Made by a program: the position numbers and the translations under genes
In this document: positions 1-8,387 of the stretch, one piece after another
How the letters are laid out: each line of letters opens with the position of its first letter
How positions within the stretch are numbered: position 1 is the first letter of the stretch
The notes under the pieces: model-generated
Told to the model about the DNA's origin: nothing
Database searches by the model: none
Seen by the model: the letters and a program-made list of their open reading frames with translations, nothing else
NCBI GenBank assembly: GCA_020848545.1
Contig: JADLHZ010000161.1
Span: forward strand, 1 to 64,000
DNA: 64,000 nucleotides
Direction: 5' to 3'
Origin: Deltaproteobacteria bacterium
GTDB lineage: Bacteria > Myxococcota > JADLHZ01

Positions 1-3000
1 AACGTTTGCACCACCTGCGTCGCGGCGGCGAGAGTCAGCGTGGAGCCCGAACGTGTGACATTCGCGCCGTCGATCTGCGTACTGAGCCCGCTCGCCGCAT
101 CGTAAATGTAACCGTGCCCATCGCTCGAGCTCGTGAGGAATCCCTGCTGGTTGTAGCCATAGACGCGCTCGACCATCCCCGCGGCGCTCTCCATCTTCTC
201 CTTCGCAACGAGCCCACGTGGACCGTAGCGCACGGATGATTCGAGCTGTGAGAGCGTGCTCACGTCCGGTGTGTAGCGCACAAAGCCGGTGCTCGCGAGC
301 GTGAACGAATCATACTTCGGCGCGAGCACGCTGCCATCGGTGAGAGAGACGCTCTCTACGCGCGAGCGCTCGTCGTAAGCGATGTCCGCAAACAGCTCTC
401 CGTTGACGAAGAGCTGCCGCGGCCGGCCGAGCACGTCGAGGCCGATCTCTTTGCTGATCCGCTCGCTCATGCATGCGGTGGCGCCTTCGCGTGGTGACAG
501 CACGTCGACGGTCTCGGACTTCGGCGAGCCGTCGTCGAAGTATTCAAAGCTCGACACGACAGCGCGCTCGCCGAGCACATCAATCGAAGCACCGAGCAAG
601 CGGCCGTCGATGCCATAGGTGAACGTCTTCGAAAAACCTTTGCCGGAGATCCCGGTGAGCTGCCCCTTCTGGTCCGCAACGGGCGCGTCGCGCTCGAGCG
701 TGCGCCCATCGTAGAAGAAGAGAAACGTCCGCGTATCGACGGACGCGCCGCCGGGTCCGCTCGCATCGCCGAAGACGTGCGCGGTCGCGCGGCCGATCGG
801 GTCGTAGTTGAAGAGCTCGCGCCGTTGCACGACGCCCGCGACAGAGACGGTCTTCATTCGCAAGAGACCGGTCGTCGCGTCGTATGAATAGTCGAAGCGC
901 GTGATCGGTTGGTGATTGGCGCTCGCCGCCCAGCGCTCGACGACGCTGACGCGGCCGTGCGCGTCGTATTGCACGTCCGCTTCGTCTCTGGGCTGACCTG
1001 CGGCACCGGGCAACGTCACGTGGCGCAGCCGAGTGAAGCCGTCGTAGCTGTACACGCCTTCTTGGCCGGCTTGGTCGCGATAGGAGAGCAACGCACCGCT
1101 CGCCGAGACGAAGGACTCTGTCTCGAGCGCGGGATCGTTGTTCTCGCGCACCGTAGCCGTGAGCCCCGCACTGCTCGACGTCTGCGTGAACGACAGCGCG
1201 CGCTGCACGAGGCCGTCGGCATCGTCGTGCAAGGTCTGAACGCTCGTCATCGGCATGCCGATGGCGTCGACAGTCGCGCTCGCCAACAAGTGCGCACCTT
1301 GAGTGAGATCCGCGAGCCGCGCGTTCTTCGGATCGGCGAGGATCTGAGGCTGCACAAAGGCCCGCGCCGTGCCGCGAGTTGGATCCTGTTCTGAAACGCC
1401 GGAGATCGCATACCCACCGACGACTTGAAGCGCAGAGGCAAGTCGGCGCCCACTCGCTGAGAACAAGCCGATCGCCGTGCGCTCCGCGTTCGAAGGTCCG
1501 TCGATGAGGCCGTGCGTCTCGACGGCGCCGAGGCGCGTGTCATTGGGGCGCTGGTAGCTGAGGCGCACGAGCGGCCGTTGCTCCCACGTGTTCGACGCGT
1601 TGTCCGACTGCGTCGCGATGCGCTCCTCGCCGTCGAAGGTGAAACGCTGCGTGTAGCCCGTGTGCGTCGTCATCGAGAGCGGCACGCCGAAGAGGGGATG
1701 CAGCTCGCCGGCGGTCGAGAAGGTGCCGTCGGGGCGATCAACGCGCGCGAGCATCATCGGCCGATCGCTTCGATAGGTGAACGTCGTGCTGCCACGCCCG
1801 GGACGCGCAACGCTCGTCAGCATTCCGTGCGCGTCGTAGCTCATCGTCGTCGTGAGCGGCGTGGACGCAATCGGCGGTACCCCGACAGGTTTGTCCAGCG
1901 GGTCGGCCGTGACGGTCAGCACTTGGCCCCGTTCGTTGCGCGTGTAGCCGACGGTCATCGGCACGCTGCCGTGATCGTCGCGCGCCGTGACTTGACGGGC
2001 GAAGCAACCGGGGACTTCGGTCAATCGCGCGGGCGCGGCGGCGTCGTAGAGGGTCTCGGTGGTCACCGAGGCACCGGGCTCCGAGCGCTCAACCAGCGTA
2101 GGACAGAGCCCGAGTGCATCGTAGGTTCGCACGCGAGTCGACGTCGTCGTCCGTTCGGCGATGAGCTCGCCGCCGACCGAGACCGACGTGAGCCCGAGAC
2201 GTCGCCGCGGGAGCCCGAAGAGCATCGTGGGCAGCTCGTAGAGATAACGCTCCGCACGGACGATCCCGAGGCCGTCTGGACGACTGATTGTTCGATCCGT
2301 CAGCAGGCTCGAGTGCACGTCGTCATGAGAAAACTCTGCGACCTCGCGCGAGAAGGGAGTGCCGCTAGGTGAAGGCGCGTCGGTCGCACGCAACGTGCTG
2401 ATCGCCTGCGTGAAGCCGAGGAAGAACCCGCCGAGCGAGTGCGAAACAGGACCGGAAAAGGCGTAGGTGTAGCGCCGATCGATCTCGCCGGTCGACGTCA
2501 CGTCTACGGCCTCGAGGACGCTGATGCGCTGCGCAAGCCCGGGCTGCGGATCGGCGCGCTTGTAACGGAAGCGATAGTGGTTGCCTTGCCCATCATCGAC
2601 GGCTGTCATCAGGCCGGTGCTCGGTGTCGTGAGCGGAATATCATGGACGGTGGCAGCGCCGTCGTTCTGCGTGAAGAAAAGCGCGTGCTCTTCGCCGTCG
2701 CCAACGAGATCACCGACGAGCACGTCGCCTACGTTTTGCGTGAGCCAGATCGAGTCGAACGCCGGCACGAACATCTCGACGAAGCTCTGCCCTTGCGCGG
2801 TCGTCCCGTTGTTCAAGTAGAGACGCGGACCAAGCGGCGTCACGGCCAGGATGTCGGTGAGCCCGTCGCGGTTGGCATCGAGAAAGGTGAAGCGTGCGTT
2901 TCCCGGCCACTCGTCGCCGTCGACCAACACCGCCGTGTCGGTAAACGGAAGACTGCCGTCGGCTGACAACGGCTCGCCGCCGAGTCGTAAATGCGCGTGC

Positions 3001-4757
3001 AAGCGTCCGGTACCCGAACTGCGCCAGAGCAGGTCGGCGAGCCCGTCGCCGTTGAGGTCCGCCACCCACACTTGAGACGTGAATCCACCGGCCTCGGGGA
3101 GTGCGCGCGGTGTGGAAAACGTCGGTACGTCGTTCGCATCAGTCGTGTTGAAGCGGACGACGAGGTGGAAGCCATGGGCGCGCGAGACGAAGAGCAGGTC
3201 GGGCTTGTGGTCGCCGTCGATATCCGCGACCCACGGACCGGCCACCGTGATACTCGTGTCGATCTCTATTGACGTCCCGACCGCCGGTCCGAATGTCGCG
3301 TTCGCGTTCGGGTTCGTTCCCGCGGTGCTGCGGAAGAATTCGACACGTCGAGTTGGCCTCAGAGGTGTCGTGGTGCCGGGTGTGAGGGGAACGTAATACT
3401 CCTCGCTGTAGGTCATGAAGCGGAGCGCGCCGCCTGGGCGCAGTGGGCTTGCGCTGACGAGCGTACGCGTGAGGTGCGTGGGCGAGCCGTCGATCGGACT
3501 CGGAAATTGATCCGGCATCACGGCGCGCCCGTTCGGGACAAAGCCCGTCGCGTCGCGACGAAAGAACTGATGCTCCGCGGCGTGCGCGCTCGGACGATCG
3601 GCCTTGACGATGAGATCCATGAGCCCGTCGCGGTTGCGGTCGTACGGGATCGTGCCGCTCGCCATCGGGTTCGAAGGCGGAAAGAATTGCTGCGCAGTCA
3701 GATCCTCACCGCGAAGGAAGTTGGTCAGCAGTGGTGCGTCGATCGGCTCCGTTCGCAGAAGGTCGCCGCCGCTCGTGTCGTAGGTGTAGCGCATCGGCGG
3801 CAGCCTCTCACCCGATGCAAAGATCTTTTGCACTGACTCGAGGTACCAGGTGCCGGGGACGAAAGGGTTGCGATGCTGTGTGAGCACGAAGTGCCAGCGC
3901 GGCTGATCCCGAACGAGCGCCAACACGGAGCTGACGCGATGCCGGAGTGACGAAGGTTGAGTGCGGGCCCTCGCGCCCGCGAGGCTCACGATATGGGCGG
4001 CACTCTGATCAATCGCCGCGTAGCCAAGCTCCACTCTGTAAGGCCGCGTTTCTGCAGCCGCAGTCGCCGGCAGCGCGTCGCAGTCGGAGACATACGAGCC
4101 GACACCCCCGTAGCTCATCGACTTCACCAACATGCGCCCCGACTCGGAGTCGTAATCGATTGTTGTCTTGCTACCGTGCACGTCTTGAACGACGTCGACG
4201 TACCAGGAATAGTTTTCGCGACTTTCGCGAAAGTGCGCGATGCCGCCGCCCGGCATGTACGCGCAGAAGTGGCGAGCTGCGGCCGACGTGCCTCCTACCG
4301 TTGTAATCGGGCCGACGACCTTTACCATTTGCCGGAACCCATCCGGATACCAAGCTTGCTGCGACACCGAGAACGACATCGGGCCCCACGGTCCGGTAAA
4401 ACGGTCGGCGTTCGGGCGATCGAATCCTTGTGCGGTGAAGCGAAGCTCACCGTCCGGCCGATAGCGCGTGATCGACAAGGACGATTGCCAACCCATGCCC
4501 CACTCGCTGAGCCCGGCATCGGGGGAATAGGTTGGGAAGATATTCCAGAGCGGCGAGCCTTCTTCGCTCGGTACGTCGAATGGCGACGGCAATGAGAACG
4601 TACCACGGCTCAGCGCGCTCGCGCCGAAGCTCTGCGCGAACGTACCGGTGACGCTCCCGCGCGCAGCTTCACCGGCATCGGGGGCCATGGAGGATTGCGC
4701 CCACACGGCGCAAGGTGCGCAGACAACGCCGGCGAGCGCGAGAATGAGCGACTTCAT
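1..4757 (-). CDS. SpvB/FG-GAP/Rhs-repeat secreted protein (C-terminus outside window)
   Basis: An open frame runs from ATG at 4757 off the left edge, giving about 1585 visible residues. It starts with a signal peptide (MKSLILALAGVVCAPCAVWA), then an SpvB-like region rich in aromatic and Gly residues (about 30-450). FG-GAP/VCBS calcium-binding blades follow, such as VADIDGDHKPDLLFV near residue 508, VADLNGDGLADLLW near 563 and LDANRDGLTDIL near 622. From about residue 900 there are YD/Rhs motifs (YDAHGRVSVV, YDATTGLLRM, YGYNQQGFLTSSSDGHGYIYD). This order matches the SpvB-TcB-Rhs family, whose shells encapsulate a C-terminal toxin. The toxin part, if any, lies outside the window. The start overlaps the upstream lipoprotein stop (ATGA), so the two are translationally coupled. 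Confidence 0.88.
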   Translation of the reverse strand, partial: MKSLILALAGVVCAPCAVWAQSSMAPDAGEAARGSVTGTFAQSFGASALSRGTFSLPSPFDVPSEEGSPLWNIFPTYSPDAGLSEWGMGWQSSLSITRYRPDGELRFTAQGFDRPNADRFTGPWGPMSFSVSQQAWYPDGFRQMVKVVGPITTVGGTSAAARHFCAYMPGGGIAHFRESRENYSWYVDVVQDVHGSKTTIDYDSESGRMLVKSMSYGGVGSYVSDCDALPATAAAETRPYRVELGYAAIDQSAAHIVSLAGARARTQPSSLRHRVSSVLALVRDQPRWHFVLTQHRNPFVPGTWYLESVQKIFASGERLPPMRYTYDTSGGDLLRTEPIDAPLLTNFLRGEDLTAQQFFPPSNPMASGTIPYDRNRDGLMDLIVKADRPSAHAAEHQFFRRDATGFVPNGRAVMPDQFPSPIDGSPTHLTRTLVSASPLRPGGALRFMTYSEEYYVPLTPGTTTPLRPTRRVEFFRSTAGTNPNANATFGPAVGTSIEIDTSITVAGPWVADIDGDHKPDLLFVSRAHGFHLVVRFNTTDANDVPTFSTPRALPEAGGFTSQVWVADLNGDGLADLLWRSSGTGRLHAHLRLGGEPLSADGSLPFTDTAVLVDGDEWPGNARFTFLDANRDGLTDILAVTPLGPRLYLNNGTTAQGQSFVEMFVPAFDSIWLTQNVGDVLVGDLVGDGEEHALFFTQNDGAATVHDIPLTTPSTGLMTAVDDGQGNHYRFRYKRADPQPGLAQRISVLEAVDVTSTGEIDRRYTYAFSGPVSHSLGGFFLGFTQAISTLRATDAPSPSGTPFSREVAEFSHDDVHSSLLTDRTISRPDGLGIVRAERYLYELPTMLFGLPRRRLGLTSVSVGGELIAERTTTSTRVRTYDALGLCPTLVERSEPGASVTTETLYDAAAPARLTEVPGCFARQVTARDDHGSVPMTVGYTRNERGQVLTVTADPLDKPVGVPPIASTPLTTTMSYDAHGMLTSVARPGRGSTTFTYRSDRPMMLARVDRPDGTFSTAGELHPLFGVPLSMTTHTGYTQRFTFDGEERIATQSDNASNTWEQRPLVRLSYQRPNDTRLGAVETHGLIDGPSNAERTAIGLFSASGRRLASALQVVGGYAISGVSEQDPTRGTARAFVQPQILADPKNARLADLTQGAHLLASATVDAIGMPMTSVQTLHDDADGLVQRALSFTQTSSSAGLTATVRENNDPALETESFVSASGALLSYRDQAGQEGVYSYDGFTRLRHVTLPGAAGQPRDEADVQYDAHGRVSVVERWAASANHQPITRFDYSYDATTGLLRMKTVSVAGVVQRRELFNYDPIGRATAHVFGDASGPGGASVDTRTFLFFYDGRTLERDAPVADQKGQLTGISGKGFSKTFTYGIDGRLLGASIDVLGERAVVSSFEYFDDGSPKSETVDVLSPREGATACMSERISKEIGLDVLGRPRQLFVNGELFADIAYDERSRVESVSLTDGSVLAPKYDSFTLASTGFVRYTPDVSTLSQLESSVRYGPRGLVAKEKMESAAGMVERVYGYNQQGFLTSSSDGHGYIYDAASGLSTQIDGANVTRSGSTLTLAAATQVVQT

Positions 4758-7700
4758 GGCAGCACCCCCGCGCAAGCCGCGCAGCTTGTCTTGATGGCCT
4801 CGATCGCCACGGCCGCTTTCTGCGCATGCCGGCTCGCGAGCTCAGTGGGGCCGCTTGGGGCGTGACCCTCAGGTGGCACAAAGCAGGGCGTCGCTGTGTT
4901 GCATTCGGGCAACGACGGGTTGGCCGTGTGGCTGGCAACGCTCGCGCCTGACGAGCACTCGTCAACCGTGCAGGGGTCGCCATCGGACAGAAGCAACGCC
5001 ACGCCGCCGCGACAAACACCGTTGATGCAGCGTTCGATGCCGCTGCACCGATCGTTGTCACTGCACGGAGTGTAGTCGCGCTTGTTCCCGTACGAGACGC
5101 TCGGCACCGCCGGGTTGCACGTCGCCTCCCGACAAGGATTGCTCTTGTCGATCACGATGCGCGTCGCCGGATCGCTGCCGCAGTACTCGACGGTGTTCGG
5201 ACATCCAGAAGCGGGACACCTGCACGCGCCTGCCACGCACTCGAAGCCGACCGCGCACGGCCCACAGTCGATCTGACTGCCGCAACCATCGGCAATCATG
5301 TTGCACGGATCGCCGAACGTTCCGCCTTCTGCCCCTGACTGCGCACAAACGTGCGGATGCGATTCGACGACGAGCGCCGTCGTGACCGCAGCCACGTCGG
5401 CCGTCGGTGTGAATCCCGGAACGAGCCATGTGCTCACGTGATAGGTCGTCGTCATCATCGACGCGCCGCCGTTGTCCGCGAGGGGATCGACCCACGCGCG
5501 GATGCCGCCGACGACACCTGCAAAGGCTGGCGGTCTGCCCAGTGCCGCGCTGACCGCCGCGACGTCATCGTTGAAGATGAGCGCAAAGCAGCCGCGTCGT
5601 TGCAGGTACGGACCTGCGGCGTCCTGCGGTCGAACGTCCGAGCACGACCTCGTTCGGCGATCGAAGGGATAGTGACACGCCAAATCATACGTGGCGCTGT
5701 TGTCGTAGTAGCAGACGTGGCTGAGGCCGCCGTCGCCGTAGAACAGGAGGCCGCCCGTGCACGCGGTCGCTGCGTTGCTTGCGTCCACGGACAAAGAGGG
5801 CGGCGGCGCAAACAGCACGCGGTCGAAGGTGACCGAGCCTGAGATCGTGTACTCCGGATTTGCGGGGGACTGAGCGCCGCTCGCGATCGCCATCGGTGAG
5901 GAGACGAGCGGGATGGCGCAGAAGATCGGTGAGGCGACGACGTAGCGGCTGAGATGGCTCGCGCACCACGTGATCGTTCCTGCGCCGGAGTCTGTGAGTT
6001 GCGATTCGGGAATACGAGTCAGCAGCGGGCCGCCCGCGTCTGTCGTGATCAAGTAAACAGCGATCCCCGCGGAGCTCGCTTGCGACAAGTCGCCGACGAG
6101 ATCGCGGTCGTAAGGAATGGAGAGCGTCGTACAGCGTTCGGTCGAGCCGAAGATGAAGTCGTCGCCGTGTCCGTCTGCTTGGAAGCGCACCGCGGGCCCG
6201 ACGGTGACGACAGGACCTGTCGACGCCCGCTGCAGCGAGTTGATCGGGATCGTCGGGTCTTCGCTCACGGTGAAGCCCTGATTTGGCGCGCCGCCATCCG
6301 CCACTGTGAGCGCAGCGCCTTCGATCGCCGCGCTCGAAAAAACTTCGGGGAGCACGCACTGTCCGCTGGGTAGGTCACAGACGTGCGATGCGCCGCAGCT
6401 TCCGCAGTCTCTCAATCCGCCACAGCCGTCGGTGATCACACCGCAAGCGCGACCGAAGTCGGCACAGCTTGCGGGCGTGCATCCGCATTGATTCGGCTGT
6501 CCACCGCCGCCGCAAGTCGTCGGTGTATCGCACGCGCCGCAGTCGACGACGCCTCCGCAGCCGTCGTCGATGGCGCCGCACGATGCGTTTTGGTCCGCAC
6601 AGGTGGTCGGCACACAGTCGCAACGATTCGGTGTGATCGCGCCGCAGGTCGTTGGAGCTTCGCACTCACCGCATAGGACCGTACCGCCGCAGCCGTCGTC
6701 GATCTCACCGCACTCGCCCAAGACATCGGCGCACGTCTTGGGTGCGCATCCACATTCGAGCGGAGTTGTCGGATCGCCGCCGCAGGTGTCAGAGCCGCCG
6801 CAGGTTCCGCAGACCAAGAGTCCGCCGCATCCGTCGGTGAGCACGCCGCAGCTCGCGCCGAGAGTTTGGCATGTCGCCGCGATGCAGTTGCACGGTTGAG
6901 CGTTGAGCCAAAGCGAGACCGTCGAGCGTTCTCCCGCGTCGTTTCCGTCGTCGAGATGGAGCTGAAAGAGATCGGCGGTGACGATCTGTCCCACGAGCGC
7001 TCCGTTGCTGCATCCGAAGAAACCGAGCGCCGCGCCCCGATACAGGCACTCGACGGCGCCCGCACCCATGAGATCGAAGTTGAAGGCTGCTTCGGTGTCC
7101 TCCGTCGTCGACCCTTCGGTCACCGTCAGCTGGCTCGGAATGACGATCTCGATCGCTTCGCCCAAAGCTTGCACCGCATCAAACGAGGTGTTCGGATCAT
7201 GCGTCTGCGACGCGACGAGGTCGATTCCGTAGCAGCTTGCTTGTGGTTCCGAGCAGGATCCGCAGTTGACGACGCCGCCGCAACCGTCGGGAAAGACGCC
7301 GCACGAGACACGGAGATAGGCGCAGCTCGCAGGCACGCACCCGAAGCCGTCTTCGAACGAAACCGTGACGCCGTCGTCGAAGATCGCGCGATTTGCTGCG
7401 ATTGCTCCGATGAACGAAGCCCGCGCGCCGAAGTCGAGCGTGCCTTCGGGTGCAGTCAGCAACGCCCGAGTCTGCGTGTCTTTTGCGATGGACACGGCGG
7501 CGTGTGGCTCATCGACCTCGTCGGGGTCGGGCTCACCTTGATGGCAACAATGCTCATTTGCGCCACAGAGGTCGTCGCCTACGACTTCGATGCTGAGGTC
7601 TCGCGCGGTGCCGCCGTTCGCGGGCGCGAGCGATGCCTCCTTTTTGATCTCGACTCTTTCACCGACGCGAAGCACGGAAGGCGCGTTGGCGATGAGCTGC

Positions 7701-8377
7701 GCGAAGTTATCGACGCGTAGACAGCGCATTTCGTAGGTGCCGCCTGACAGAAATAGCGATGCCTTCGTCTGGACGCGCACGTCGAGGTAGCTGCCGGGGT
7801 CGAGCGTGCGTGGGGCGTGTTGATGCACCGAGATCGATTGCGTGCCGATCGTTGGGGGCCTGGCCAATGGTAGCTTGGGCACAGCAGTGAATGCGAAGAT
7901 GGACACGAAGCTGCCGCCGGTGTTGCGAACTTCGTTCGCGTAGAGGGTGCCAACGGCAGCGCCCGGACCAAGCGCGACGGTGTAAGCAGTGACGCTCTTG
8001 TCGAGGTCCACGCGCGAGCCGGCGCCGAGATCGAGTGTCACGACTCCGGGCACTTGCGACCGAACTCCGATGTCGCCGCCGTGAACGGCGAGATCTGAAG
8101 CCGCGTCGAGTGATGTCTCGGCCATCACTGCGTACGTGCCGATCTTCGATCTGACGGTTGCTGGTGCCGTTGGAGTGACGACGACGGTTGGCGGTCGTGG
8201 TCCCCGTCGCTTGTTTCCGGCGGCGTCGCGGTCATCGGCTGCGCGAGCTTCATGTGGGTCCGGCCGCGAAGCGCTGTCGTTGGAAGCCGCGTCTTCTTCT
8301 CGCGTGTGTTGGCAGCTCGCGAGGAGCGACACCGCGAGAACGGTGACGAGATGGGAGATGCAGCGTTTGGTGTTCAT
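4754..8377 (-). CDS. Large Cys-rich repeat lipoprotein
   Basis: 1207 residues. It has a lipoprotein signal peptide ending at a good lipobox (LLASC, residues about 18-22), so it is probably anchored in the outer membrane. Residues about 360-690 hold five units of about 37 residues with the pattern C-x4-C-x6-CGxxxDGCGGxxxCGxC. A sixth, partial unit (ADGCGSQIDCGPC) lies nearer the C-terminus. These disulfide-rich units recur in secreted myxobacterial proteins. Beta-rich segments lie between and around them. The function is unknown. The start has an AGGAGG ribosome site 5 bases upstream. The gene follows the beta-helix lipoprotein gene after 10 bases and overlaps the SpvB/Rhs gene, so the three form one operon. 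A role in display or adhesion is inferred from this context only. Confidence 0.85.
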   Translation of the reverse strand: MNTKRCISHLVTVLAVSLLASCQHTREEDAASNDSASRPDPHEARAADDRDAAGNKRRGPRPPTVVVTPTAPATVRSKIGTYAVMAETSLDAASDLAVHGGDIGVRSQVPGVVTLDLGAGSRVDLDKSVTAYTVALGPGAAVGTLYANEVRNTGGSFVSIFAFTAVPKLPLARPPTIGTQSISVHQHAPRTLDPGSYLDVRVQTKASLFLSGGTYEMRCLRVDNFAQLIANAPSVLRVGERVEIKKEASLAPANGGTARDLSIEVVGDDLCGANEHCCHQGEPDPDEVDEPHAAVSIAKDTQTRALLTAPEGTLDFGARASFIGAIAANRAIFDDGVTVSFEDGFGCVPASCAYLRVSCGVFPDGCGGVVNCGSCSEPQASCYGIDLVASQTHDPNTSFDAVQALGEAIEIVIPSQLTVTEGSTTEDTEAAFNFDLMGAGAVECLYRGAALGFFGCSNGALVGQIVTADLFQLHLDDGNDAGERSTVSLWLNAQPCNCIAATCQTLGASCGVLTDGCGGLLVCGTCGGSDTCGGDPTTPLECGCAPKTCADVLGECGEIDDGCGGTVLCGECEAPTTCGAITPNRCDCVPTTCADQNASCGAIDDGCGGVVDCGACDTPTTCGGGGQPNQCGCTPASCADFGRACGVITDGCGGLRDCGSCGASHVCDLPSGQCVLPEVFSSAAIEGAALTVADGGAPNQGFTVSEDPTIPINSLQRASTGPVVTVGPAVRFQADGHGDDFIFGSTERCTTLSIPYDRDLVGDLSQASSAGIAVYLITTDAGGPLLTRIPESQLTDSGAGTITWCASHLSRYVVASPIFCAIPLVSSPMAIASGAQSPANPEYTISGSVTFDRVLFAPPPSLSVDASNAATACTGGLLFYGDGGLSHVCYYDNSATYDLACHYPFDRRTRSCSDVRPQDAAGPYLQRRGCFALIFNDDVAAVSAALGRPPAFAGVVGGIRAWVDPLADNGGASMMTTTYHVSTWLVPGFTPTADVAAVTTALVVESHPHVCAQSGAEGGTFGDPCNMIADGCGSQIDCGPCAVGFECVAGACRCPASGCPNTVEYCGSDPATRIVIDKSNPCREATCNPAVPSVSYGNKRDYTPCSDNDRCSGIERCINGVCRGGVALLLSDGDPCTVDECSSGASVASHTANPSLPECNTATPCFVPPEGHAPSGPTELASRHAQKAAVAIEAIKTSCAACAGVLP

Positions 8378-8387
8378 GGCATCCTCC

